Shown here piece by piece: positions 9,677-20,885 of a DNA stretch of 64,000 bases; position 1 is the first letter of the stretch, and the number at the start of each line of letters is the position of its first letter. A program made the position numbers and the translations under genes. Origin of the DNA: Flavobacteriaceae bacterium MAR_2009_75 (GTDB lineage: Bacteria > Bacteroidota > Bacteroidia > Flavobacteriales > Flavobacteriaceae); contig PHTZ01000001.1 of assembly GCA_002813285.1 (NCBI GenBank), forward strand, positions 3,719,501-3,783,500. The letters run 5' to 3'. The notes beneath the pieces are model-generated. The model ran no database searches. It was not told the origin of the DNA and was given only the letters and a program-made list of their open reading frames with translations.

Positions 9677-10363
9677 TTACTCCCACCTAATAGTTCCATC
9701 AAGTGTAAGTACAACCCCAGTTTCAGTATTCGAGACCGTGGTGCTATCGAAAACCATTTCTTTATCTTCAAAGTTGATATTATAGGCTTCTCCACAATCG
9801 GTGAATGTACCCCCTGGCGGAACGGAACAGCCAAACCTGTATTCAACACTGTCAATAAAGATTACCATCGAAATATCTTTTACTACACCATCATCTGAAA
9901 GTGTGTCTAGGTCGTCACCTCCGATGAGAACAAAACCTTTGTTCAAGTTTTTTGGATCAGGGCCATCTTCGGTAATTGGTGTGTTTTCATCAGTTAGTAT
10001 AACCGATTTCGTAGTGCCTGTTAAATCAGCTCGTCCGACAGCTATATGGGCCACTTCAAGGCTAGTGCCAACATCTGACGTTTCATCGCCCGTCAACGTT
10101 ATAGTGCCAAATATATCCGTGGAATTTTCTTCTCCCACCTCATCTTCTTCATCTTCTTCTTCATCTTCTTCGTTTTCTTCCTCAGGCTCTTGTTCTACTT
10201 CCTCTTTCTCTTCCTCCCCTTCAATTTCAGGCTCTTCTTCTATCGGTGCTTCTGTTTCAACCGGTGTTACGGGTGAATCATCAGACGATTCATCATCAGA
10301 GCACGAGGTTGATAGTAAAATCGAAAGAATTAAAGTGAATAAAACATGCCAGGTTGTTTTCAT
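9677..10363 (-). CDS. Acidic lipoprotein with long Glu/Asp linker
   Basis: I place the start at the ATG at 10363, where a lipoprotein signal begins (MKTTWHVLFTLILS then LSTSC); an upstream extension in the same frame lacks sense. Directly after the lipid-anchored Cys the protein has a low-complexity, strongly acidic linker of about 60 residues made mostly of Glu and Asp, then a beta-rich domain of about 150 residues with no family I recognise. Probably surface-exposed or periplasmic. The first of three neighbouring lipoprotein genes on this strand. Confidence 0.75.
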   Translation of the reverse strand: MKTTWHVLFTLILSILLSTSCSDDESSDDSPVTPVETEAPIEEEPEIEGEEEKEEVEQEPEEENEEDEEEDEEDEVGEENSTDIFGTITLTGDETSDVGTSLEVAHIAVGRADLTGTTKSVILTDENTPITEDGPDPKNLNKGFVLIGGDDLDTLSDDGVVKDISMVIFIDSVEYRFGCSVPPGGTFTDCGEAYNINFEDKEMVFDSTTVSNTETGVVLTLDGTIRWE

Positions 10364-10391
10364 GAATTTAATGAGGTTAGATATTTCTAGT

Positions 10392-10661
10392 TTAATCATC
10401 TGAACAGTTATCTCTGTAAAACTCAAGTTGTGCTCTGTCTTCTGCATCAATGAATTCACTACAACGTTTTAAAATCTTATCAATATCTGAACTTATTTCG
10501 GAGCAGTCTTTGTCTTCACGATCATACTCTTCATCAATTTTTATCAAAAGCTCGGCGCAGTCTAATGCGTCAAGCGTGTCTTTGGCATCATCTACGATAT
10601 CACAGCTTGAAATTATTAAATTGACAGTTGTAAATAGAAGAAATAGTTTAATGTTTTTCAT
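10392..10661 (-). CDS. Small Cys-containing lipoprotein of unknown function
   Basis: An 89-residue protein with a lipoprotein signal ending LIISSC (Cys about residue 20). The mature part is helical, acidic and has four more Cys (DCAEL, DKDCSE, KRCSE, DNCSDD), which could form two disulphides in the periplasm. No family recognised. Lies 28 bases upstream of the acidic lipoprotein gene and likely shares its transcript. Confidence 0.65.
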   Translation of the reverse strand: MKNIKLFLLFTTVNLIISSCDIVDDAKDTLDALDCAELLIKIDEEYDREDKDCSEISSDIDKILKRCSEFIDAEDRAQLEFYRDNCSDD

Positions 10662-10701
10662 ATTAAAGTTTAGTTTTGGTTGGAATTATTTTTGGAAAGC
10701 G

Positions 10702-11478
10702 CTAATGTTCTGGTATAATAATTGGTATGTCTTTGAATACACCATCGGAAATTTCATAAACTACATCGGTTTCAGAATTTTTACCCTTAAAATTGAATTC
10801 TCCAGACATTAATTTTTTGACGTGGTCAATAGCTGTTATTTTCACGAAAATTTCTTCGATCTCATCGGTTCCTGAGCCTTCTGAATCATCGTAGGTATTC
10901 TTATTTTCAGTATAGCCTGCTGTAGCACCTTCGAACCGAATGTCGAATATTTGCTCGAAGGTGTGGCCTGCAGCTAAAGATTGAAAGTCTTTACCGGCCA
11001 AGTACAAAAACATAAACTTGACCTCTTTTATGCCGAGGTCGAAATCGTATGCGCCTATCCATATAGTATAGGTTTGTTCAGATTCTGATAAATCTGAAAA
11101 GGTAGCGAAATCAACAGTTGCCTGAGGTTCGAAATCTTTTGGGTCAAGTAATCCTAAATCAAAATATTTGATATCATCTTGACCCCAATTCTTGAACTCT
11201 TCACCGTTAACCTTAGCAGTCAATTTTCCAGTTACAGTACTCCCATCTTCGTCTTCATCGTCATTATCAGATTCATCCGTTTCTTCGTTTGAGCTATCAT
11301 TTTGGTTTTCTTCTCCTTCACTTTCTTGATCATGGTCATCTGATTTTGAGTCTACGATTTCCTCCCCAAAAACATCTTCAAGGTGATTTTCTACAGCACT
11401 TTTAGAGCAAGCAGATAGAAGTATAATTAGAAAAATAAGATTTCTTGAAAGAAGAAGAAATGGTTTTAGACATTTCAT
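10702..11478 (-). CDS. Acidic lipoprotein with C-terminal beta-rich domain
   Basis: A 258-residue protein with signal and lipobox LSAC (Cys about residue 24), then a 55-residue Asp/Glu/Ser-rich linker, then a domain starting TGKLTAKVNGEEF that resembles small lipoprotein domains common in Flavobacteriia (VNGxxF near the start, DxxTGKF-like end). It is first of three lipoprotein genes in the same direction, 40 bases before the next. Similar architecture to the protein at 9677–10363 suggests a related role in envelope; what that is remains unknown. Confidence 0.7.
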   Translation of the reverse strand: MKCLKPFLLLSRNLIFLIILLSACSKSAVENHLEDVFGEEIVDSKSDDHDQESEGEENQNDSSNEETDESDNDDEDEDGSTVTGKLTAKVNGEEFKNWGQDDIKYFDLGLLDPKDFEPQATVDFATFSDLSESEQTYTIWIGAYDFDLGIKEVKFMFLYLAGKDFQSLAAGHTFEQIFDIRFEGATAGYTENKNTYDDSEGSGTDEIEEIFVKITAIDHVKKLMSGEFNFKGKNSETDVVYEISDGVFKDIPIIIPEH

Positions 11479-11730
11479 GGTTTATGGGTTAGGGTTGGTC
11501 GAATGAAAGTACTTCTAAAAAATCGCTCGACCCATATCTATTTATTGAATGGGATATATGATTGATAACCGTAACACTTGCATTATGGAACGTTAAATCG
11601 TGCCATTTTTGATTTACATTGGGGAGAGAAATACAGATAGCTTTAAGAATCTTTAACATTCTATAGTTTTCTGTAATGGGAATAGTTAAATTTATACTCC
11701 CCCGATTGAACAGACACAATTCTTTTGCGT

Positions 11731-13800
11731 ATGAAATTTAGTTGGGTTCCCCTGATTTTATTGATAACATTCCAGACTTTTTCCCAGCAACGGCAAATAG
11801 ATTCCATTAGGCAGGTCTTAAATCTTCATTCCCAAGAAGACTCGCTACGCTTATCTCTTCTAAACGAATTGGCCTATCTTCATTATTCAATAGATCCTGA
11901 AGCAGGGCTGAAAATAGGCGATAGTGCCTTGACGTTGGCTGCTCTTTTGAAAGATTCTATCGGTCTAGCTACTGCCTATTCCTATAAAGGTCATAACTAT
12001 AGTGCTTTAGGAGTAGATTCGATGGCCTTGGCAATGTATGATATCGCCCTAAACCTCAAAAAATTAAAAAGGGATAGGGTAGGTGAGGCACGCCTAATTT
12101 ACAATAAAGGTCTAGTATATTTCAATCAATCGGATTATCGTAGAGCGAACGACTGTAATAAAAGGGCATACGAGGTATTCAAGGTTGAAAAGGATAGTTT
12201 TTTAATGGCGAAAATGTTGAACAGTATGGGGATTAACCATATGTACCTTTCGCAATATACACAGTCACTAGACTCTTATTTAGAAGCCAAGAATATTTAT
12301 GAAGATTTACTGCTAACTGATGATTTGGAGTATGTGAACATCAATTCGAATATAGGATTATTATATGCACACCTTGAGAAATTCCAGTTGTCGGAAGAAT
12401 TTCAAAAATATGCCTTAGCGGGATATAAAAATCAAGGTTTTAAGGTCGGTGAGGCCAATGCCCTTACGAATTTGGGGCGTTTGAAAACGGAAAATGGTAA
12501 AGAAAAAGAAGCCATAGCACTCTACGAAAATGCTTTCAAGATTATGGAAGAAATTCATGACCGCAGAGGTCAGGCCAGTGCTCTTACTAATATTGGCATA
12601 GCCCATGTATCGCTTAAATCATTCAAAGAGGCTATATCTTTTTTTAAAAGAACCCAAAAAATTTATGAGAACCTGAACAATCACAATAACCTTGCAATTG
12701 TTCATCAGAATCTAGGGGATTGTTATCTTAATTTAGAAGGTACTTTAAATCTTGAGCAGGCTGAAAAGCACTATAGGGCCTCTTTAGAATACGCGCTCGA
12801 AGTTCACAATTTAAGTTTGCAATACAATGCTTTTGAAGGGCTTTCAGAAGTGCAAAAAGCTAAGGGTGATTTTGAAGATGCCTTGGAAAGCAAATCAATG
12901 GCAATTGTGGTTCGAGATAGTTTCAATTCTACGGAAAAGAGAGAAGAGATAGCTCGTTTAGAAGCTGAATATAAGTATGAGGGGGAGAAGGCTTTATTAC
13001 AGGCCGATTTTGAAAAAATACAGGCTTTATCAAAAGCGGAAGTTGAACAACAGCGGTTGGTGAACAAATTGATTCTAATTTGTACTCTAATTTTTTTGTT
13101 GGCCATATTGGTCGCCTTTGTTTTATATAAAAAACGTAGTGATGCCATAGCCGAAAAGAAATTGGCTGAATTTAAGGCCAAGGTCGCAGATACTGAATTA
13201 AAGGCCTTACGCTCACAGATGAATCCGCATTTTATTTTTAATTCGTTAAATTCTATTAGGGAATATATGGCTACGAATGATAAGAGTAGGGCCGAAACCT
13301 ATTTATTAAAGTTTGCAAAATTGACAAGGGCCATTTTAGAGAATTCAGAAAAAAAATGGATAACCCTAAAGCAAGATCTGGAACTCATGAAAATATATAT
13401 CGATATCGAGGCCATGCGCTTGAAACATTCGTTAGAGTATTCAATTCTAGTAGATGATGAGGTAGATGCAGAAAATACATTGGTGCCCCCAATGCTATTG
13501 CAACCTTTTATCGAAAATAGTATTTGGCATGGCATTGCAAAGAAAAACAATAACGGCAGAGTCGATATTAAGGTAAAGTCCGATGGTGATTTCTTGATAT
13601 GTTCCGTAGATGATGATGGCGTGGGTAGACAAAAGAAGATCGATACCATAAAGACCAATAATTCGATGGGTTTAAAAATAACCAAGAATAGATTAGAGAT
13701 TATGAATCAATTAAAGAATAAAAACGGTAGTTTTCAAGTGCATGATAAAGAGTACGGTACCCGAGTAGAGTTGAAATTACCTTTAGAACTTCAATTTTAG
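11731..13800 (+). CDS. TPR-containing LytS-type sensor histidine kinase
   Basis: A 689-residue protein: signal peptide (about 1–20), periplasmic tetratricopeptide repeats (about 60–380, repeats such as ALTNLGRLKTENGKEKEAIALYENA and ALTNIGIAHVSLKSFKEAISFF), coiled coil, one membrane helix at about 445–465, then a His_kinase domain with the phospho-acceptor motif QMNPHFIFNSLNSI and an ATPase part with PPMLLQPFIENSIWHG and MGLKITKNRL. This is the typical two-component sensor that signals to LytTR regulators; the regulator follows 5 bases later. I use the ATG at 11731; a TTG six bases earlier is in frame but less likely. Confidence 0.93.
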   Translation: MKFSWVPLILLITFQTFSQQRQIDSIRQVLNLHSQEDSLRLSLLNELAYLHYSIDPEAGLKIGDSALTLAALLKDSIGLATAYSYKGHNYSALGVDSMALAMYDIALNLKKLKRDRVGEARLIYNKGLVYFNQSDYRRANDCNKRAYEVFKVEKDSFLMAKMLNSMGINHMYLSQYTQSLDSYLEAKNIYEDLLLTDDLEYVNINSNIGLLYAHLEKFQLSEEFQKYALAGYKNQGFKVGEANALTNLGRLKTENGKEKEAIALYENAFKIMEEIHDRRGQASALTNIGIAHVSLKSFKEAISFFKRTQKIYENLNNHNNLAIVHQNLGDCYLNLEGTLNLEQAEKHYRASLEYALEVHNLSLQYNAFEGLSEVQKAKGDFEDALESKSMAIVVRDSFNSTEKREEIARLEAEYKYEGEKALLQADFEKIQALSKAEVEQQRLVNKLILICTLIFLLAILVAFVLYKKRSDAIAEKKLAEFKAKVADTELKALRSQMNPHFIFNSLNSIREYMATNDKSRAETYLLKFAKLTRAILENSEKKWITLKQDLELMKIYIDIEAMRLKHSLEYSILVDDEVDAENTLVPPMLLQPFIENSIWHGIAKKNNNGRVDIKVKSDGDFLICSVDDDGVGRQKKIDTIKTNNSMGLKITKNRLEIMNQLKNKNGSFQVHDKEYGTRVELKLPLELQF

Positions 13801-13805
13801 ATTAT

Positions 13806-14552
13806 ATGTTGAAAGCAATTATTGTAGATGATGAGCAACATTGCATTGAAGCTCTCGAAAGATTAATAATTCAAAATAAGGTAGATATCGATTTAAAAGC
13901 CTCTGTTTCAGAAGTGAAGGAAGCAATAAAAGCCATCGAACTGTATGATCCAGATGTGATTTTTTTAGATGTACACCTTAGAAACGGCACTGGTTTCGAT
14001 TTGTTGAAGCAACTAGGGAATATTGATTTTTATATCGTTTTTACAACAGCTTATGAAGAGTATGCCGTTAATGCCTTTAAATATTCGGCCTTCGATTATT
14101 TGTTAAAGCCGATCGATCCCGAAGAATTTCAAGAAACTATTAAAAGACTACAAGAAAAAAGAAATGAAGAAAGTCACTCTAAACGGTTAGAAGTGCTCTT
14201 TCATAATTTTCAAAGCAATTTCGAAGGAATTAAAAAAATTGCCATCCCCACCATAAGAGATTATACTTTTCTGAATATACCAGATATCGTTAGATGTGAA
14301 TCTGATGGCAATTACACCAAGATATTTGCATTAAAGGGTAAAAAACTTACCTCTACGAGAACCTTGAAATATTTTGAAGATTTTTTAGGTGATATTCAGT
14401 TCTTTCGTATTCATAAATCACATTATGTAAACTTGACCCATGTAGAAAAATATATAAAAGGAAAGGGTGGATATGTAGTTATGTCTGACGGAACAACTCT
14501 GGAAGTGGCGGTAAGACGAAAAGAAGAATTCTTGAAAAGACTGAGCTATTAA
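13806..14552 (+). CDS. LytTR-family response regulator
   Basis: A 248-residue protein with an N-terminal receiver domain (acidic pocket DDE at 8–10, phospho-acceptor Asp55 in VIFLDVHLRNG, conserved Lys in DYLLKPID) and a C-terminal LytTR DNA-binding domain (about 145–248; IVRCESDGNYTKIF, RIHKSHYVNL). It starts 5 bases after the kinase gene and is its likely partner. Target genes are not evident; the neighbouring acidic lipoproteins are candidates only by position. Confidence 0.95.
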   Translation: MLKAIIVDDEQHCIEALERLIIQNKVDIDLKASVSEVKEAIKAIELYDPDVIFLDVHLRNGTGFDLLKQLGNIDFYIVFTTAYEEYAVNAFKYSAFDYLLKPIDPEEFQETIKRLQEKRNEESHSKRLEVLFHNFQSNFEGIKKIAIPTIRDYTFLNIPDIVRCESDGNYTKIFALKGKKLTSTRTLKYFEDFLGDIQFFRIHKSHYVNLTHVEKYIKGKGGYVVMSDGTTLEVAVRRKEEFLKRLSY

Positions 14553-14616
14553 CGTCAAATTTAATACTCTATAAAACTCAAGAAATTCTTCTTTTCATAC
14601 CTGATTCAATATTGTT

Positions 14617-15489
14617 CTAAACATCACAAATAGTGACCCCTTCTTTTAGGGCAGCTATCTTATCGTCCCAAGTGGGAATAAATTCTTGGGCCACGTAACC
14701 TTTAAAGCCAGTATCTAAAATTGCTTTCATTATGGCCGGGTAAAATAACTCTTGAGTATCATTAATTTCGTTACGACCGGGGTTGCCGCCCGTGTGGTAG
14801 TGACCGAAGTATTGATGATAGTCTTGTATATTTCTGATGATATCACCCTCCATAATTTGCATATGGTAGATATCATAGAGCAGTTTAAAGTTATCGGAGC
14901 CTATTTGCTTGCAAAGTTCTACGCCCCAAGCACTGGTATCGCACATGTAGTCGGCATGGTCAACTTTCGAGTTCAATAGTTCCATTTGTATAACAACACC
15001 ATGCTTCTCGGCATCTGGCATGATTTGTTTAAGGCCTTCAGCACAGTTTTTGAGTCCGACTTCATCATCCATGCCATTACGGTTTCCGCTAAAACAGATC
15101 AGGTTGGTGTAACCCGCTTCGGCTACTAGAGGTATTACCCTTTTGTAATCGGCTATAAGTTCTTCATGTAGTTTAGGGTCGTTCCATCCTTCGAGAATCC
15201 CTTTTCCCGCACCCCAGCACATTGAGGCGTGAATGCCGTATTTTTTCATGATAGGCCAATCTTCAGGGCCGGTAAGGTCCATCGCCTTTATACCGAGTTC
15301 ATTGAGATTCTTGAGAAATTCTTCCATAGGAATTTTACTATAGCACCATCTGCAAACACTATGATTAATGTTTCCCTTTAACTTTTCGGTAGTTTCATCA
15401 GAGGTGGTCGCCATAGCATTTGTACTTTTGCATGCGACGAGACCAACTGATGCTGCAGCGGAGGCACTAATGAATTTTCTTCGTTCCAT
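14617..15489 (-). CDS. Tat-exported xylose-isomerase-like TIM-barrel protein (hydroxypyruvate isomerase-like)
   Basis: A 290-residue protein. The N-terminus has a twin-arginine signal (ERRKFISASAAASVGL) ending in a lipobox-like LVAC, so it may be a Tat-exported lipoprotein. The body follows the AP-endonuclease 2 / xylose isomerase-like TIM barrel: conserved acidic and His residues occur in IQMELLNSKVDHADY, LLYDIYHMQIMEG, GHYHTGGNPGRNEIND and GYVAQEFIP. The pattern is close to hydroxypyruvate isomerases, but an exported copy probably acts on another sugar or keto-acid. Convergent with the response regulator. Confidence 0.83.
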   Translation of the reverse strand: MERRKFISASAAASVGLVACKSTNAMATTSDETTEKLKGNINHSVCRWCYSKIPMEEFLKNLNELGIKAMDLTGPEDWPIMKKYGIHASMCWGAGKGILEGWNDPKLHEELIADYKRVIPLVAEAGYTNLICFSGNRNGMDDEVGLKNCAEGLKQIMPDAEKHGVVIQMELLNSKVDHADYMCDTSAWGVELCKQIGSDNFKLLYDIYHMQIMEGDIIRNIQDYHQYFGHYHTGGNPGRNEINDTQELFYPAIMKAILDTGFKGYVAQEFIPTWDDKIAALKEGVTICDV

Positions 15490-15536
15490 ATTCTATAAAT
15501 GTTAAACTTTTTAAAGATATATATTTAGTTTTAATA

Positions 15537-17466
<1,930 letters not shown>

Positions 17467-17562
17467 ATTTGGCTTTTGGGCATATATTTGCAGATTGCCA
17501 CTCACAAACCAATACATAGTTGTAAGCCTTTTTCAATCAGAGGCTTAAGTAATTAAATTTCA

Positions 17563-19416
17563 ATGGAAGAAAAAAAGTTTGATATCAACTCCATCATCGG
17601 CTTCGTGCTGATTTTTGGAATACTAATCTTCATGTTTTATCAAAACAGGCCAACGCCTGAAGAACTTGAAGCACAAAAGGCTGAACAGGAGCGTGTAACG
17701 CAAGAGGAGGAGGCCAATACCCTTCAGAGTAACGATAGCCCTGAAGAAGCAACTATCAATTTGCAAGATTCTACCGCCGTAGCCAATTATAAGAATAAGC
17801 TCGGGGCATTTGGTTTTACCCAGCCGAACGATAAAATCACCAAGTTAGAAAATGATTTGGTATCGCTTGAAATCAGTAACAAGGGCGGTCAAATCATAGA
17901 GGCGCGTATGAAGCAATTTCATACCTATGATTCCATTCCGGTGTATTTGGTCAAAGATGGCAATGCCGCATTCGGCTTGAATTTCACGACCTCGGATAAT
18001 AGGGTTTTGAATACCAAAGACCTTTATTTTGAACCTTCACTGACCGAAAGCAACGGTAACCAAGTACTTTCGATGAAAGCCAAGGCGGGGCCTAGTTCTT
18101 TTCTTGAGTATCGATACGAAATGAAAGAAGACGATTATCTCGTTGATTTTACCATACGTTCCCAAGGTCTTAACGGTGTAATTGATGGCAGTAGGCCCGT
18201 AGAGCTAGTATGGTCTCTTAAAGGCTTTCGTCATGATCAGAGTGTAGAGTACGAAAATCGCTATACCGAGCTGACTTATAATTACGAAGATGATAAAATC
18301 GATTATTTGTCGGTTAGCAGTGATGATGAAGAAACAGAAGAAGACGTCAAATGGCTTTCTTATAAACAGCATTTTTTCAGCTCTATTCTGGCCACTAACA
18401 AGGGTAACTTTAAAACTGTTGATTTCAGTTCAAAAAATTTGGTCGAAGAAGAGAGTAAAGAGACCAAGTATACCAAGTCGTTCCGTTCGGTAATACCTCT
18501 AGAAGTAGTAGGTGGTGAATTGGTGCAAAATATGCATTGGTATTATGGTCCTACTGATATCAAGGTTTTAGAGCAGTACGAAGAATTAGGGCTTGACGAT
18601 TCAATTTCCTTCGGATGGGGTATTTTCGGTTGGTTGAACCGTTACGTGTTCACACCTTTCTATACCTTTCTAAGTTCGTTCTTGCCCTTTGGTCTCGCAA
18701 TTGTGGTCATGACTATTTTAGTTAGGTTGGCCATGTCTCCCGCTACGTACAAGTCGTATTTGTCACAGGCAAAGATGAAAGTTTTGAGACCTGAAATCAA
18801 CGAGCTGAACGAAAAGTATAAAGACAATGCCATGAAAAAGCAGCAAGAGACCATGAAGCTGTATGGTAAAGCAGGCGTAAGCCCTATGAGCGGTTGTGTG
18901 CCAGCGGTTTTACAGATGCCTATTTTCTACGCCTTGTTTATGTTTTTCCCAACCTCTTTTGCCTTAAGACAGAAATCGTTCTTATGGGCCGAAGATCTTT
19001 CATCATATGATACCATTGCCGAGTTGCCATTTAATATACCGTTTTATGGTGACCACATCAGTCTTTTCCCGATTTTGGCGTCGGTGGCTATATTCTTTTA
19101 TATGACGATGACTACCGGGCAGAATATGCCACAACAGCCGGGTATGCCCAACATGAAGTTTATCATGTATTTGATGCCGGTAATGATGTTGTTCTTCTTT
19201 AATAACTATGCGAGTGGCTTGAGTTTATATTATTTTGTCTCAAACCTGATTACCATTGGTATCATGTTGGTCATTAAGAATTTTATACTTGATAATGATA
19301 AAATTCATGCCCAGATTCAAGAGAATAAGAAAAAGCCTAAAAAGGAGAATAAGTTCCAGAAGAAAATGAGGGAGATGATGGAAGAAGCGGAACGTCAAAA
19401 AAAGACAGGCAAATAA
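17563..19416 (+). CDS. yidC: Membrane protein insertase YidC
   Basis: A 617-residue protein that inserts and folds inner-membrane proteins, alone or with SecYEG. An N-terminal membrane helix (about 8–24) is followed by the large periplasmic beta domain (about 60–350) and the conserved 60 kDa inner-membrane core with five helices (about 365–580), including the coiled region LRPEINELNEKYKDN and GCVPAVLQMPIFYALF. The tail is Lys-rich, as usual for ribosome contact. A strong terminator follows. Confidence 0.97.
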   Translation: MEEKKFDINSIIGFVLIFGILIFMFYQNRPTPEELEAQKAEQERVTQEEEANTLQSNDSPEEATINLQDSTAVANYKNKLGAFGFTQPNDKITKLENDLVSLEISNKGGQIIEARMKQFHTYDSIPVYLVKDGNAAFGLNFTTSDNRVLNTKDLYFEPSLTESNGNQVLSMKAKAGPSSFLEYRYEMKEDDYLVDFTIRSQGLNGVIDGSRPVELVWSLKGFRHDQSVEYENRYTELTYNYEDDKIDYLSVSSDDEETEEDVKWLSYKQHFFSSILATNKGNFKTVDFSSKNLVEEESKETKYTKSFRSVIPLEVVGGELVQNMHWYYGPTDIKVLEQYEELGLDDSISFGWGIFGWLNRYVFTPFYTFLSSFLPFGLAIVVMTILVRLAMSPATYKSYLSQAKMKVLRPEINELNEKYKDNAMKKQQETMKLYGKAGVSPMSGCVPAVLQMPIFYALFMFFPTSFALRQKSFLWAEDLSSYDTIAELPFNIPFYGDHISLFPILASVAIFFYMTMTTGQNMPQQPGMPNMKFIMYLMPVMMLFFFNNYASGLSLYYFVSNLITIGIMLVIKNFILDNDKIHAQIQENKKKPKKENKFQKKMREMMEEAERQKKTGK

Positions 19417-19445
19417 TAATTAGTGTAACGCTTAATATAAAAGTA

Positions 19446-19477
19446 AAAACCCTGACAATTTCTTGTCGGGGTTTTTT
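19446..19477 (+). terminator. Rho-independent terminator after yidC
   Basis: Arms 19446–19458 and 19463–19475 pair over 13 positions (one T·G pair), with a four-base loop; the right arm runs into six T. Confidence 0.85.
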
Positions 19478-19660
19478 AGCATTAGTTAGGTTGGTTTGGT
19501 AAGATTTGGGACCGTAAAGATGCGACACAAGAAGGCTTTAAAAAAAAGAGAGTTGTCAAGAGCATTAATTTGTATGCTAACTCAGAATAACTAGTGGTTA
19601 TCACTTTTATTGTTTCGTTATAAGCCTATGTAAAGAACCTTTTGATGTCCGATAAGATGC

Positions 19661-19690
19661 AACAAGGCCGCTTAAATTAGCGGCCTTGTT
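19661..19690. terminator. Perfect 12-bp hairpin at the 3' end of the fasciclin gene
   Basis: AACAAGGCCGCT (19661–19672) and AGCGGCCTTGTT (19679–19690) form a perfect stem with a six-base loop, 23 bases after the stop of the minus-strand FAS1 gene. There is no clear T run, so it may act as a weak terminator or as an mRNA 3' end stabiliser. Confidence 0.6.
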
Positions 19691-19712
19691 CATACTATAA
19701 TTGTAGTGGGAA

Positions 19713-20579
19713 TTAATTCTCTGTATTCGGAATCAAAACCATATCTATGGCATGTACGACTCCATTGATGGCCTGTACATCTGCCTTGACAATAGCAGTG
19801 CCCATATTTCCGGCACCATCAGTTATGGTAAAAGAACCATCAGTCTCTGTAAAGCTTACCGTATCGCCCTCTAAAGTTGCAGGAGACACCAAGCCGTCAC
19901 TTAAATCTGCTGATACAATATTCGCTTCGGCAATCACATGGTGGTTCAATACCGCTGTTAAAGTTTCGCCCTCAGGCACTTCATCCAAAGCTTCGAATGC
20001 ACTATTGATCGGTGCGAATACGGTGAAAGGTTTATTGTCGGTGGTAGAACTCAATACCGATACAAAGTCGGGCTGGCCTTCGGCGGTAAGCGCGCCTACT
20101 AAGCTCGAGAAATTATCACTATCGGCTACCGCAAAAGTGACCACTGTTGGCAGGTCGATTACGGTATCAACAGCATGAATAATACCATTGGTAGTTACCA
20201 CATCGCTTATGATTACGCTACTTTGTCCGTTCAATTGAACACCATCGTCAACATTTACGTAGATACTTAAATTATCTCCGTCTTCATTGGTCGCTGCAGT
20301 ATTGGCGTACATGTTCGAGAAATCAGCTGCTGCTAACGATGAACCGGCGATTACGTGATTGGCCAATATCATATTCAAATCGTTAGAATTAGAGTTTTCA
20401 AAAGATGTGAATGCTTCGTTTGTAGGAGCGAACACCGTAAACATCTGCTCGCCATCACTTAATAAATCGGTAAAAGTGGTATTATCTTCCATAGTGAGTG
20501 CACCCACTAGTGCTGAGAAGTTGGCATTGTAAACGGCATGGTCAACAATGTTAGGTAAGCCTATTACTTGATCGACAAA
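19713..20579 (-). pseudogene. 5'-truncated fasciclin (FAS1) repeat protein
   Basis: The minus-strand frame encodes two FAS1 domains (cores TVFAPTNEAF ... ANHVIAG ... GIIHAVDTVIDLP and TVFAPINSAF ... NHHVIAE ... GVVHAIDMVLIP). FAS1 domains mediate adhesion outside the cell. Similarity does not stop at the possible GTG start at 20507 but continues upstream through LPNIVDHAVYNANFSALV to VDQVIG at about 20579. In multi-FAS1 proteins VDxVIGLP is the end of the preceding domain, so at least one FAS1 domain and the signal peptide have been lost. No ATG precedes the frame before a stop at 20655–20657. I treat it as a remnant cut at the border of the accessory region. Confidence 0.75.
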
Positions 20580-20846
20580 AATTGAGAATATAGAAGTAAC
20601 ATAATAATTGTGCTTCTGATCATCAAAGTTTTGAGCAATTCTTAAGTGAGATTTTTATTAAATTTAATGTTCGTTTGAGTTCTCTGCTATCACCAGACAT
20701 CTCAAATGAAATAATATATAGCTGAAGAACACAGTTAGCTAATTCATATATCAAATTTGAATGATATACAGATTACCTACCTGTAAAAAAATACAACCAA
20801 CTAAAAAATAGACACTTAAATAATACAGAGTTGTATATATTTACTT
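20580..20846. other. Junction DNA between truncated FAS1 gene and first cassette
   Basis: No gene is visible. It holds the left border of the accessory region. Near its right end ATACAAC (20791–20797) and GTTGTAT (20831–20837) form an inverted pair, and TATATTTA (about 20836–20843) resembles a -7 box pointing into cassette 1. If the array came from an integron this is where an attI-like site or a degraded attC should be; I cannot assign either. Confidence 0.35.
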
Positions 20847-20885
20847 GTTGCCAGTAATTTAAGCACAGTATTAAGAAAATATAAT

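Noticed and set aside
9801-10403. Ser-rich 200-codon + strand frame
   Set aside because: Its Ser tract is the complement of the Glu/Asp codons of the minus-strand acidic lipoprotein; no start signal or domain.
11489-11719. 76-codon minus-strand frame before the histidine kinase
   Set aside because: No signal peptide, no recognisable domain, and it covers the kinase promoter region; likely chance.
19478-19712. tRNA or small RNA gene between yidC and the FAS1 remnant
   Set aside because: No cloverleaf could be built; only the 12-bp hairpin near 19661–19690 is convincing.
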